Shown: in pieces, positions 46,182-57,499 of the stretch
How the letters are laid out: each line of letters begins with the position of its first letter
How positions within the stretch are numbered: position 1 is the first letter of the stretch
NCBI GenBank assembly: GCA_001600415.1
Contig: BCJX01000005.1
Coordinates: forward strand, 966,727 to 1,030,726
DNA from: Pascua guehoae
Taxonomy: Eukaryota; Basidiomycota; Tremellomycetes; Trichosporonales; Trichosporonaceae
Direction: 5' to 3'
DNA: 64,000 nucleotides
The notes under the pieces: generated by a model
What the model was told of the DNA's origin: nothing
The model's database searches: none
Seen by the model: the letters and a program-made list of their open reading frames with translations, nothing else
Position numbers and translations under genes: made by a program

Positions 46182-47904
46182 ATGTCCGGACAGAAGCAGA
46201 AGGTGCCCCTCTCGACCCACCTCATCGCCGGTGGTGTCGCCGGTCTCGCCGAGGCTCTTGTGTGGTGAGTATGAGCGAAAGCGACGAGCGACGAGCTGCG
46301 AGCGAGCGTGTTGAGCAGTGGATGGCGTCGTGGGCTGCAACGAGACGTACCGTCGAGCGCGAGAGCGAGCTCGAGCTAGCTCGCTGGCTGGCAACCGTCG
46401 CCCGACCAAAGCCCACCTGCTCCCCCACCTCGCTCCCTCGCCCTCGCCCTCGCCCCCGTCCCCGCACCGAGCCGAGCTCACCCCCAGCCACCCCCTTGAC
46501 ACGATCAAGGTCCGCATGCAGCTGTCCAAGTCGCGCAAGACCGCTGGCGTGAGTACATACTTCTCTCGGCGCCGATCGCGATCGACGCCCCGCGGCCTTT
46601 TTCGGCTCGGTCGTCGGTCGTCGGCCATGACCGCCGCTTCTTGTAGCAGAACGCTGACCCCCCTCTAGCTCAAGCCCCTCGGCTTCTTTGCGACCGGAAA
46701 GCAGATTGTGGCCCGCGAGACGCCCCTCGGTCTTTACAAGGGTCTCGGTGCCGTCGTGACGGGTATCGTGCCCAAGATGGCCATCCGTTTCGCGTCGTTT
46801 GAGAGTGAGTAGCACCGGCCGGGGGCGGGTAAAAGGACAGGCCGTTGGCATTGGAATGGTTGGCACGGACACCGCGACGGGGTGAGATACCCCTGCAGCC
46901 GACCTCGGCAGTCGAGTGGCCTGGAGCGAGCTCGAGGTGAGCTCCAGGCCACTCGCCGAGCTCGCTCCAGCTGTGCAAGCCGGCCTGCACCCAACCGACG
47001 CCATCATCTCGGCTGTCCTTGTTGCCAACCCCGGTCGCTATCCCTACAGAGCACCACTAACATTACAGTGTACAAGGGCTGGCTCGCCGACGAGAACGGA
47101 AAGGTGTCGCCCGGCAACACGTTCATTGCCGGTCTCGGTGCCGGTGCCACTGAGGCCGTTGCCGTCGTCAACCCCATGGAGGTCGTCAAGATCCGTCTGC
47201 AGGCCCAGCAGCGTGAGTCGACCTGTGTCGGTGTCGTGTGATGTGTGTGGGGTTGCCTGCCTCAGTGTCCAGCATGCTACCCAGCACTGCAGTTCGGCTC
47301 GGCACTTGGCAACCGCACACATCCACACACGCACACGACCACATCCCAGAACAACCACACTAACATTCCAGACTCGCTCGCCGACCCCGATGACATTCCC
47401 CGCTACCGCAACGCCGCGCACGCGTGCTACACCATTATCCGCGAGGAGGGCTTTTCGACTCTGTACCGTGGTGTCGCGCTCACCGCGCTCCGCCAAGCGA
47501 CCAACCAGGGTGTCAACTTTACCGCCTACCAGCAGTTTAAGAAGTGGATGCTCCAGTGGCAGCCCGAGTACGAGGCGGTCGGTCTCCCTTCGTACCAGAC
47601 GCTCGTCCTCGGTCTTGTTTCCGGTGCCATGGGTCCCTTCTCGAACGCGCCCATTGACACCATCAAGACGCGTATCCAGAAGGCGTCCAAGGTCCCCGGC
47701 GAGACTGCCCTCTCGCGCTTCCTCAAGGTCTCGGGTGACATGTTCAAGAACGAGGGTATCTCGGCCTTCTACAAGGGTATCACCCCGCGTGTCCTCCGTG
47801 TCGCCCCCGGCCAGGCCATTGTCTTCACCGTCTACGAGCGCGTCAAGCGCATGATCGACGCCTTCCAGACCCCGCCTACCATGAAGGACGACTACGAGGC
47901 CTAA
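46182..47904 (+). CDS. SFC1: Mitochondrial succinate-fumarate carrier
   Basis: Inner-membrane antiporter that exports fumarate in exchange for cytosolic succinate, linking the glyoxylate cycle to gluconeogenesis. Five exons, 46182-46264, 46488-46548, 46669-46804, 47069-47212 and 47372-47904, sum to 319 codons (318 residues; yeast Sfc1 is about 322). It has three mitochondrial-carrier repeats: LIAGGVAGLAEALVCHPLDT (PxD signature), FIAGLGAGATEAVAVVNPME (second repeat; substrate-type VNPMEVVKIRLQAQ is typical of Sfc1), and LVLGLVSGAMGPFSNAPIDT (third repeat). GLYKGLGAVVTGIVPKMAIR also matches this subfamily rather than the citrate carrier. It has no cleavable presequence, as usual. Intron 3 carries a nested inverted repeat. 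Confidence 0.92.
46914..46970. repeat. Nested inverted repeats in SFC1 intron 3
   Basis: GAGTGGCCTGGAGC at 46914-46927 is perfectly inverted at 46941-46954. An overlapping CTGGAGCGAGCTCG at 46921-46934 is perfectly inverted at 46957-46970. The two alternative stems compete for the shared segment 46921-46927. Confidence 0.9.
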
Positions 47905-49670
47905 GCCCGTCGCTAGTCTGCAGGACGCCAGCGTGCAGCAGCCCAGTGCGAGCCGAGTGCGGCTAGCATAAACGCCTCCCACGGCACTGGAAAACTGCCG
48001 AGCAACCAAGCTTCCCGAACCCTTTCGGAGCTTGCGCGCTCGCGCTCGGGCCCGCCGGCCACGTCCCACGCGCTTCGTTTGCCCCAGCGCAACAAACACA
48101 CATCCAATCCATACCCCCCTACCCTACCCTACCTCCTACCCTACACCCCACAAAATCTTCTTCTTTACACCACCCAAGCTCAGCTTGCTGTCCCCGGCCC
48201 GGGACAGAGGGAGCGTGCAGCGTACATAGTAGCAAGCGCTCGCATGCATGTTGTACAACACGATGCAGAAAGTGCAGCAGACGAATCGGGGGTGCGGCGT
48301 CGAGAGCGAGTTGGAGTTTGGTCTGCGATGGTTGCGAGGATGCGAGGATGGAGGTAGACAAGATGACGACCACAGGAGATGGGGCTGTCAGTGAACACTT
48401 GTCGCCGAACAGTTACAGCATGAACTGTTACTGGCATGGCGACGATCACACGGCGTAGACCCGACGCATTTGGTCCTGAGATACCAGAGATCTTGGTATC
48501 CACAACCGCCCAGACCCAGCGTCCCCGTGAACGAGCCAGCGAGCCCGGAGCATTGCCAAGGCAGCCGAGCACCAAAGCAAAGACACGCCGTCGATGCCAT
48601 CACGCCGCCAGGACGCCAACGAGCTGTCAAGACGGCTGATGGCGGGTTCAGCGACGACCCCTTCTCGATCCCCCATGCTGGCAGGACATCGCGCATAGCT
48701 GCTGGAACCGCTGACCCCTGGCCAGACTCCAAGACTCGGACCGAGACTCATCCGAGTCCTGCGCCGTCCTCGGTCCAATGACTCTCCACTAGCGCAGCGG
48801 GCACACCATGCACACGCCATGACCCCCAGCGCGGGCCATTGCTCGGATGCCGATGACGTTGGTTCGTCAGTGTCCCGATCACGGGGGGCCACGGTGAGCC
48901 GTGCTGCGCTGCGTTCAGACTGGCGTGGGGCGCGGTTGGGATCGACGTCGACGTCCATGTCGATACTGTACCTCGCTCTGGGAAACGTTGGTAGGATCCT
49001 CCACGAGATGGCCTCGTCTGTGGATTCTGGATGTTGGGTGCCAACTACAGGACAATGGAGTGAAGCGCCGACAATCGACGATCCACCACCACGAGGCGGC
49101 ACGTCACGCGTCGTCGTCGGCGCCGCGCGATCGACATGATCGCGCGACCGCGTTTGGCCGCGTCAGGCCAGGATCCAAGACGCCACGGTGACGCGGTGAC
49201 GAGCGACGTGCGTCACGTGGCCGTGTGGCCAGGGCGACAAGTACAGTATGCAGGTCACACGCGATGCACACGATGCAGAGCACCTGCGACGCATGCGACG
49301 AGACCTCGCGCGTACGTCAGTCCGTCTCTGACACATGGTATGACGACAAAGGAAAGGCAGCCTGATAGTGGCAGAATGAGGACTGGACGGTCTTGCGTGA
49401 CGGTTGTGGCAGTTTGGTGTGCCACTGATCGCGCCATAGCACCTCATGCAGCGTACATGATATACAACACTGGGTTTACATAGTGCAGTCCCCGATATGC
49501 CCATTCGCACTTGTCTGTAGTAGATACTGTAGCTGCCCATAGCCGCGTCTGTCGACCCGTCGCGGTCTCTGTAGGTCTCTAATGGTTGACTGGGTCACCG
49601 CAGGCACATGGACCACGGCGCCACTGTGCGATGAACCCAGCCACCACCCGAGTACCCCGTCTACGCCGGC
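47905..49670. other. Convergent 1.8-kb gap, no supported gene
   Basis: Between the SFC1 and AGGF1-like stops. The first part is 3' UTR and includes a CCCTA-type array at 48116-48147. A 218-codon minus frame (49102-48446) overlaps plus frames of similar size and has no domain, so I leave it out. Confidence 0.45.
48116..48147. repeat. Telomere-like (CCCTA)n tract
   Basis: The plus strand reads CCCCTACCCTACCCTACC, then TCCTACCCTACA. The minus strand is thus TAGGG-rich. It is an interstitial short array, seen directly. Confidence 0.75.
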
Positions 49671-51584
49671 CTAGCCCTTACCGCCGACCTCGTCCCACCT
49701 GCGCTGCTTTGCGCGCGCGCGCCAGTCGCCACCCTCGACATCCTTGACCTGGCCCGCGGCGCCGAGGCCGGCGCGCTCGTTGCGGACGACGGGGACAATG
49801 GGCGCGGCCCTGCCTGTGCCATCGCGGCCGAGTCCTGATCCCGGTGTCCAGCCCTGTTTCGCGAGCAGGGCCTGGGCGACGGCGGCTGTCGGGGTCGGGG
49901 TCGGCGTGGGCGTGGCCGGGGTAGCGGCGGGGGAGGGCGATGCGTATCCTCGTGACTGGGCGCGGGATCCCCACCCAGAGTCGGACGTGCGCCACCCTGC
50001 GCTGGCGGCGTCGGCGCTCGTGGGCGGGTGGAGCTTGCGGCGCTGGGCCGAGCGGTCGACATAGCCGGTGGGGGTGGATGCGCCGCTGGCCTGCCCGCCG
50101 CGGTGCTCGCCGAGGAGTGTATCCTTTAGGGCTGCGAGTTCGAGTTTGCGCTTGAACACGCGCTCCCCGCGGCGTTCCGACTGGTTCAACGCGATGCGGT
50201 GGCCCGAACCGAGTCCTAGGCCGTTGCCAACATCGGCGCTATCCTTGTCCTTGTCCCCGGCTTGGTCCTTGTCCTTGTCGTGCCCGTCGTCGAGGCGTAC
50301 CTCGACCGTGCCCCCGAGCTGGCACTCGCCACACGGCCAGTCGTCGTGGACGTGCACCGCAAACGTCGTCGTCCCCACCGTGAGCCGGCTGAGGTGGCGC
50401 AGCGCGTACGGTTTCGACGCGCACTTGGCCTCGCTGAGACGCGTCGCCTCGGGCTCGCCGCGGTGCGCAACGTACGTCCCTAGCGTGGATCCGAGATCGA
50501 CAACCCACCATCCTTCCTCGGCCGCGTCTCCGTCTCCATCCCCACCTCCATCCTCGCCATCCACACTCGCCAGCCGCGCTTCCCACGAGTCGTCCCCCGC
50601 CCGCCCCCAGTAGATGAGCGCGTGCGTCTTGCTCACTTCCATCTCGCGCACGCGCACACGCGCGGGCGCACCTCGTTCACACCGGTCGCGCCCAATCTGG
50701 ATCCCGCCCTCGCGCGCGTCCAGGACCGCCACCGCACCTGCCTCCAGCGCACGCGAGCGCTTCACCACCAGGCGGACGAGGTGCGCGCCGGCGTCGACAG
50801 GTTCGTCGCCCGGAGATGCCGCCGACGAGTCGCGTCCATACGGATCGCGGGGGGCAGCGTCGTCCCGCCGGTCGCCGCCCCCAGGCTCCCGCTCGCCTTC
50901 TCGATCCCGGTCTCGATCTGGTTGCGGATCCCGATCCCGATCTCGATCCCGCTCGCGCTCCCCATATCGTTCCACATCTGCCCCATACGCCGGCTTTGGC
51001 TTGTCGGTTCCATACGCCGGATGCCGTGTCCGTTTATCCCGCCCCTGCTGCTGCTGCTCGACGACGCGCGCCAATTCTTCAGGCTCCATGAGCCCACCCC
51101 ACCCGACGTCATCGTCAATCTCACCCTCCTCGCGCTCGCCAGAGGGGGCCGCCGAAGAGGTCGACAAAGGATCACCAGTCGAAGGGCCCGCGTCTCCTGT
51201 CCGAGACCCGCCAACGTCCCGTGCGGCCATTTCCGCCGCACTCAGGTACGTCCACTCGCCAGACGCAGAAGGGAGCGCGTACATCCCGCTCGCGGCGTGG
51301 TAGTAGACGCCCTGGGCGGCGGACCAGACCCATGTGTCTGCGGCGGCCATCGCGGGAGATGAGGACGACGGCGCGGCGTCTCGGGAGGGCGGGGCCGGGG
51401 TGCCGCGGTAGCGGGGATGAAGCGAAGCGATAAAGTCGGAGACCTCCAACGCTGGACACCTGCGAAGAGGTACGTCGATAGTGATGCGCCCTAGGTGGCC
51501 TGCGACGCACACTGGAGTGGTGTAATGTCGAAAGTGAGTGCAGGATGAGCAACAACAAACGAAGATCGCTTGACCATCTGACAT
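49671..51584 (-). CDS. FHA and G-patch domain protein (AGGF1-like)
   Basis: A single open frame of 637 residues. From the N-terminus there is an OCRE-like aromatic stretch near residues 80-120 (WVWSAAQGVYYHAASGMYAL, EWTYLSAAEM). A Ser/acidic region with REEGEIDDD and an RD-repeat tract (RERDRDRDRDPQPDRDRDRE) follow. An FHA domain spans residues ~280-430 (GIQIGRDRCERGAPARVRV, EVSKTHALIYWGRAG, WWVVDLGSTLGTYVAHRGE, LSRLTVGTTTFAVHVHDDWP). The C-terminal G-patch is LLAKQGWTPGSGLGRDGTGR. This order (aromatic OCRE, FHA, G-patch) is that of human AGGF1 and fungal relatives, which are nuclear and linked to splicing. G-patches activate DEAH helicases and FHA binds phospho-Thr. The start is uncertain: the ATG at 51584 gives a Cys-rich leader that may include an unrecognised intron, and the ATG at 51350 (MAAADTWVW) is a good alternative. 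Confidence 0.8.
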   Translation of the reverse strand: MSDGQAIFVCCCSSCTHFRHYTTPVCVAGHLGRITIDVPLRRCPALEVSDFIASLHPRYRGTPAPPSRDAAPSSSSPAMAAADTWVWSAAQGVYYHAASGMYALPSASGEWTYLSAAEMAARDVGGSRTGDAGPSTGDPLSTSSAAPSGEREEGEIDDDVGWGGLMEPEELARVVEQQQQGRDKRTRHPAYGTDKPKPAYGADVERYGERERDRDRDRDPQPDRDRDREGEREPGGGDRRDDAAPRDPYGRDSSAASPGDEPVDAGAHLVRLVVKRSRALEAGAVAVLDAREGGIQIGRDRCERGAPARVRVREMEVSKTHALIYWGRAGDDSWEARLASVDGEDGGGDGDGDAAEEGWWVVDLGSTLGTYVAHRGEPEATRLSEAKCASKPYALRHLSRLTVGTTTFAVHVHDDWPCGECQLGGTVEVRLDDGHDKDKDQAGDKDKDSADVGNGLGLGSGHRIALNQSERRGERVFKRKLELAALKDTLLGEHRGGQASGASTPTGYVDRSAQRRKLHPPTSADAASAGWRTSDSGWGSRAQSRGYASPSPAATPATPTPTPTPTAAVAQALLAKQGWTPGSGLGRDGTGRAAPIVPVVRNERAGLGAAGQVKDVEGGDWRARAKQRRWDEVGGKG

Positions 51585-52478
51585 TTTGGTGCCTCCACAC
51601 GCGACGAAATGGGGCGGAGATTAACTAAACTCCGTTTCAGTCAGGACAAGCAAACATGGTAGGCGTGCATAGGCAATTATACGCCTTTTGGGCATTATAC
51701 CCGCCTGCCTATTTTGGGGCAATTACGTCACGCCACTCGTTGTGGGCATTGCGAGGGTGGCACAAAACATGACCTCGAACCTGTACCCATCGAGGCCATT
51801 GCCCGCCCACAACAGCATTGCCAGATGATACTGACAGACAGCCCCAGTACAGATACCGACCAGAGTCCCATTTCCCCAAAAGCAGCAGTCGGATCTTGGC
51901 CACGGAGAGCAATACTCTGATCTCTGACCCACCCGAGTGCAGACCTGGAGCCGAACGCGCGTACGCGTGCCGCCGACGTCATTGTTGACACTGGACCTGG
52001 CTGGCTGGGCCTGCAGACGTCGTCGTCGTCACTGCCGTCCCAAGCTCTCACCCACAGCTTTGGCCGCAACAGGCATGTGCTGTCCATCCACCGTGGTGAC
52101 GGGATGGCATCGGCCAATTCCGTAAGGTGAGAAGGGGCACGGCTGCAAGTGGGCAAGAGAGAAAGGAGAGCAAGGTGGATGACAAGAGTGAGAGCGCGAA
52201 CGATAATGACAGCTAGAACGAGAACGATAACGACAACAAGACGAGACCAAGGCGCGTGTGCAGGCTGAACTGGTGCATAGCCCAACTATTGACTTCCATT
52301 CTGTCCACTTTCACTTCTCCTCGACGTCGTTGTTCTGCTTTACTTCTGTTATTTTCGTTCGCGTCGTTCGGGCTCGGGCGAGACTTGAAGAATCGGGCTT
52401 GTCGGCGCGCGTCGGCGTCGGCGTCGGCATTGAAGTCGGCGCTGGCGTTGTTGACGCGGCGCAAGTCGGCGCACGCAC
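51585..52478. other. Intergenic, simple-sequence patches
   Basis: About 890 bp between two minus-strand genes. It holds repeated AACGAKAACGA-like purine motifs near 52195-52245 and a run of GTCGGC hexamers near 52400-52445. No gene is supported. Confidence 0.5.
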
Positions 52479-53230
52479 TTAGAAGCGGCGGCTAGCGGGT
52501 CAGTCGACGTGCACGTGTAGGGCTACTTGAACAACTCACCCTTGCTGGTCCATACCGCCGCCCATGCCGCCGCCCATGCCGCCCTGCTGGTGGCCCATGC
52601 CGCCACCCATGCCGCCCTGCTGGTGGCCCATACCACCACCCATGCCCTGCTGGCCACCCATACCACCGCCCATGCCGGGCTGGCCGCCCATGCGCTGCTG
52701 GCCCATGCCGCCGGCACCACCCATGCCGCCGCCGCCCATGCCGCCCTGGGTGGTGTGCATCTGCTGCTGGCCCATGCCGCCGGCACCGCCCATGCGGCCC
52801 GCACCGCCCATGCCGCCTGCGCCGCCCTGGCGCTGCATGCGCTTGCGCTGCTTGCGCTGCTTCATGTCGTCGTCGTCGTCGGACGACGAAGAGGACGACG
52901 ACCGGTTGCCCGTGCGCTGGGGCTTGCCGCGGCAGCCGGGGCACTTGCACTTGTTGGTCTTGCAGCCGCAGCCGCCGCGGAGGCACTGGCACTGCTGCGT
53001 GCCCTTGGTCTGCTCGGGGCACTTGCACGAGCTAGCGTTAGTGGGGCGCGGACCGGGGAGGTGGGGGTGGGGGATGGGCGTGGGGGATGGGCGTGGGGGG
53101 GTGTTTAGAGGAGTAGTTCGGTGGGGAGGCAGACTACGGTGGGGGGTGACGAGCAACGATGACGTCGTGGCCGCGAGCGAGTGACCGCGTCAAAGACAAC
53201 TCACGAAATCATAGACTTGATGGCCTCCAT
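52479..53230 (-). CDS. Metallothionein-like cysteine cluster with Gly-Met-rich tail
   Basis: Three exons, 53230-53205, 53031-52540 and 52491-52479, sum to 177 codons (176 residues). After MEAIKSMIS comes a compact cluster with nine Cys in about 33 residues arranged CKC, CQC, CGC and CKCPGC (KGTQQCQCLRGGCGCKTNKC), the CxC spacing of copper metallothioneins. A Ser/Asp run (SSSSSSSDDDDD) and a basic KQRKQRKRMQRQ follow. The C-terminal half is a low-complexity array of GGM/GQQ units (GGMGGAGRMGGAGGMGQQQM and onward), ending GRRF. Metal binding is inferred from Cys spacing, and the Met-rich tail could also bind Cu(I). A TATA box lies at 53338-53345. The last exon is just 13 nt. No close homologue is recognised, and the architecture is unlike the long multi-cluster CMT1/CMT2 of Cryptococcus. 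Confidence 0.72.
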
Positions 53231-55768
53231 GGTTGTTGTTGTGTTGTGTTGGGCGAAGGAGAGAGTAGTAGTTGGGCTAGTGGGCGTCGAAAGAGCAGAG
53301 GGGAGATGAGGTCTCTATTCCTGTCGTCCCAAGCGTTCTTATATTCCATCAAGAGAGTGGGCGTGGCCACAAACCCAGACCGTTCACGCTGGTGGAGGGC
53401 AAGGGCAGAGTGTAGGGCAGAGTGTACAGCATGACGCCGGTATCTCTACACTAGCTTCCTCATGGGCACCAACATCCCCACCCCCAGTTCCCTCTGTCCT
53501 GGAGCCGCGCCTGAGCTCTGAGCTTGGGAGGAGACGACACGCAGTGAGCCTGGACCACAGCCCAACGTGCCACCCGAGAGTGAAGGTGCAGCACGAGTGA
53601 AAATGCCACCAGGCCACCACGTAGCGGAATGGGGTTGCAACAAGAGTAGAGTGTAACGGTGACGCGTGTGACGTTGCCGCATGCGACAAAAGTAAGTGTG
53701 CTGCACCAGGTGAGTCCAATGGGTAGTTCCCGGACGACCTTGTCTCGGCCCCTCGCACTGCGTCATGGTACTCGAAGCGGAAGGGAATGGGGGTGGTGGA
53801 CGGCACGCGCACGGTACGGCGCCGGCCGAAGCTCTGCCCCACCTCTGCTCTGCGGTATACGGCACGGCGACTGAGGGCGACCCTCACATGGCTGATCGTA
53901 CTCTGTGTCAAACGGTGCTGGAGCAGGGGTGAATTGTGTAGGCCAGTTCGGTTCATCTTGGCGGGTACAGCACTCTATCGCCCACACGATGGAAAAGAAA
54001 AAAGGCTTGGCGCCCACGCCTCCCTCAGTCACGCGACTCGGCTACGTGCGCCAGCTGTGCGCTTGTGGGGGAACAAACTACCGTCCTTTGAGCGCATTGG
54101 GGTGGTGTAGGCTGACAAAGTCGCGCGGGGAGGCGACAAAAATGTCGATGATGTCATAGGCTGCTCCAGCGGGGCCGATCGGCGCGCGCGCCCACACACG
54201 AACGATCGTGCAAATTGAATGTGTACATACAACCTACGAGATGCAAACAACACCATAATGAGCAGCAGCGCGGCGCACACCAGCAGCAGGACAGTAGCGC
54301 AACAGCAAAGCACAACAAGGGGATACCGTAAAGCACCAGAACTGTAGATTTGGCCGGAACTGGACGCGTACGTAGAGTTCCTATGCCTGGGTTGCGCAAC
54401 TCCTGTTTGGGCGGAAACTGGGTTCACGGCGAGACCACACGTCGGAGGCTATTCGGCAAACATGGTCCAACGACGGCATGCGGCCCTGACCACACCCACA
54501 TGCAGGCTCAATTGTTACTGGAGCGCAGGGCCGACGTGCCCGCTGCTACACTGCTCAGACGTGAGACATGGGACATGGGTACATGCTGCAGGTGTTTTTT
54601 CCGTCGGAGCCGCCCGTCCGTCCTGATCTCTTGGGTTGTCACATTGGAGATTACGATCTGGAATATGGGACGTCACTGGGAGTCACTCAGATACGAGGTC
54701 CAATGTCGAGGTACCGTGCCACGTACCGAGGCAGTGGCACGTCCCAAGCCGAGGCCCGTAGCGGACGGAGAGTGTGCTTCACTCAAGATGACGCTCTACT
54801 GCCTTCACGAGAGCTCGTACAATTCCACGTGCGCGCGTTGCTGTTGAATAAGTTTCGTCCACCGTCGAAGCTCACCAGAGTTTGGCTCTGCTCTGAGTAG
54901 TGCCTGCACGCTGTACCTGTGGTGATTTGTCTCCGAAAGAATGCTCCGACTCGTCTTCGTCCCCTGGTACACATGACAACAGGCCATTGCAGAACACCAT
55001 GCCAGGTATAAGGTAGTACTACCCAACCAGCCAAGGCCTTGCTCCAATTTGGGTCACCACCCTCCCTCGAGGTTGAGCTTGGTTGATGGCTATGGAATGC
55101 CACTGCTATTCCGTCCCCCAGATCAGAACAACACTGCCAGTTGTCCCCCAGGTACACACGCGGAATGCGAGGACCTCTTTTTGCGTCGCTTCAGTGGGCG
55201 TGGGCGTGAGAAGCTGGGACGCGGGACGGGGAATGTTGCCTCTGAAGTAAACTCGACCAGGCGACGGACAGAGCCTTCGGCGCCCGTTGTCGTACTGTAC
55301 ATCCGCTCACCTCGCCGCTTCCAAAACGCCGCATGCACATGAGGGTGGCCAGGCTGGGTTTTGAGCCGTCAGGGGCACGGCACGCTAGGCGTCACTAAGC
55401 GACGATTAGATGCGCTTGCCGTGTGGTATCTCTACCGCCGTTCACCGCCTCCAAGATCTCATTCTGCGGCTCAACACGATCATCTGGACGACGACTGCTA
55501 TCAACAACATGAGCTCTGTACCCGCAACCAGCATTCCCAGTCGCCCGCAAGCAATGTCCATCCCGCAATCGTGCCAAGCAAAAGCCCCCCGGCGACCAGG
55601 AATAGCCGAAATCACGTGCGCGTGGCTAAATGTGGCATCGAGATCCATGCCATAGCCGTCGGTCAACAATCCCAACCTGGAAGCTCGCCACATAAAGAGC
55701 CCCTATCGCGCCATGGCCGCCGCCTGCTTCTCTTGCTTGATTCTTCTCACTACTGCCCAGTACCACCA
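53231..55768. other. 2.5-kb intergenic region
   Basis: The first 110 bp is the metallothionein-like leader and TATA. Beyond this only unsupported frames of 70-190 codons are present (53956-53384 -, 54350-54847 +). The segment 55400-55768 leads into the hydrolase gene and contains an E-box ATCACGTG near 55609. No domain or RNA gene is seen. Confidence 0.5.
53338..53345 (-). promoter_or_regulatory. TATA box of the metallothionein-like gene
   Basis: Minus strand AATATAAG, 108 nt before the ATG at 53230. It is a strong TATA as expected of an inducible gene. No clear copper-response motif was found nearby. Confidence 0.55.
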
Positions 55769-57499
55769 ATGACGTTCTTACCGCTCAGCGAATGCTGCCT
55801 CCAGGGCAGTATTCTGACGGGCACGCCGCGCGGCGAGCTCCAGACGCCCAACGGCAAGGATGTCCATGTGACGCGCTACGTTACGCGCCCCGCCGAGGGT
55901 CCCGTGGCCGACGACAAGGCGGCGCTCGTCGTGCTCTACGACGTGTTTGGGTTTAGTATTGTGCGTGTTTTTGGTTGTCTGGTGGTTCAGCTTGTCTGGG
56001 CTCGCTTTGTGCCCCTCCTTTCCACACAGCGAACCAAGGCGTCGCCTCCCGGCCCCGATGCGCGCGAGAACGCCGCCAACAGGACAATGGCTGGGATGGA
56101 CTCGGAAGATACAGTCTATCCCGGCGCGCTTCGTCTCGCTTAGCCCACATACTCACCCCACAGCCAAATGCAAAGATCCTCGCCGACAAGTTTGCAGACC
56201 AGCTCAAGATTGACGTCTATGTCCCCGACTACATCCGTGAGTTGGGACAATGGCTGCAAGGCCAGCCTGGCGGGGTGTTCTCCCAGTCGGAGATGGTTAG
56301 GAAGACCAGGGATGCAGCATACAGCGGCTCTTCAGTCTCAGACATTACGGATCACCCAGGAGCACTCAAATCCGCATTCAACAGCTCACGTTCACTCGTC
56401 CAGACTGACATCTCAGCCAATCCGCCGCCGCCCGAGCTCCTCGACCCCGCCATTGACCTCTACCCGGACCAACGCAAGGGGGAATCGTGGTTTTCGTGGG
56501 GTAAGAGCATCCTACGATTGCTGCCACATGTGCCATTTGTCGTCCCGGGCATTCTGGATGGCCGAGCCGTGCCGCTTGTTGACAAGGTGCGTCCTCCATC
56601 GTGCAGTAGATGCAGACCTCGACGGGCACGTTGAGCTGCGGTCCAGCAGGCACGGGGGCTCCGGACGGCCCACATGCAAACCATGCAGGGCCCGCACTAG
56701 ACTGGGCAGAAAATCTGACCACACAGGCACTCGCCGACCTCGTCGCGCAGGGCTACACCAAAATCGTTGCGGTCGGATACTGCCGCGGCGGATCCATGGT
56801 CGCCCACCTCTTGAGTAAAGGCGACGCCTCGCCACTCGCTGCCGGTGTCATCTTCCACCCTGCGCGCGAGGCCGAGCGCTATCCAAAGTTTACCCGGCCG
56901 TCAATGTGGATCTTTGCAGAGGTCGAGTGAGTACGGGGCGGCTGGGGTTCTGGGCGATGGCCGTGTAATGTTTCTGATGGGTGGTGTGTGTGGAAGGGGA
57001 TGCCGGGCGGATGTAGGAAGCTGGGCATCATGAGAGGGCGAGACAGTGGAGTAGAGCTGGCGCAGGACGTGTGACTCCTGACCCCTCTTGGAATCAAGAG
57101 TGGAAGACTGACGTGACACACATCTAGTGCTCGTGCTGACCGCAGCCGCTACTTTTCTCCCGAGAGGATTGAGGAACTCAAGCAAGTCTTCGCCACTAGT
57201 CACGCCGAGTTCAGCTATACATGGTACAAGGGTGCGTCCAGCGTTCTGTGGCTTCACCGCACACAAAGTCCACCAATCCTCGCACGCTCTGTATCCCGAC
57301 TCGCCGAGGATGGAATCCATTCCGCGGGACCCTGCTCCAGGATGCGATTGAGCCCCCGTCGCGTGCGCTCACCTCAGATACACAGCACGGTTTCGGCGCA
57401 CGCCCGCACATGGACCACGAGCCGTCCAAACTGGCCTTCAACGACTCGCACGACAAGGCGATTGCGTTCCTGGAGAAGCAGCTGGGCCGGGCAGGGTAG
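55769..57499 (+). CDS. Dienelactone hydrolase family protein
   Basis: Alpha/beta-hydrolase of the DLH type (small, Cys-His-Asp triad). Exons include 55769-55960, 56164-56236, 56417-56586, about 56610-56930, about 57148-57231 and about 57383-57499. The first three keep frame. The sequence starts MTFLPLSECCLQGSILTGTP, then VTRPAEGPVADDKAALVVLY with DVFGFS, then NAKILADKFADQLKIDVYVP. The nucleophile elbow is AVGYCRGGSMVAHLL (Cys as nucleophile), followed by GVIFHPAREAERYPKFTRPS. The catalytic His lies in TQHGFGARP near the C-terminus. In fungi most members are cytosolic hydrolases of uncertain substrate. The intron between exons 3 and 4 would be only 29 nt as I read it, so that junction is doubtful. 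Confidence 0.83.

Noticed and set aside
48446..49102. 218-codon minus-strand frame
   Set aside because: Overlaps plus frames of similar quality and lacks motifs.
53384..53956. 190-codon minus-strand frame in the metallothionein-like upstream region
   Set aside because: No domain, mixed third positions, and opposing frames over the same bases.
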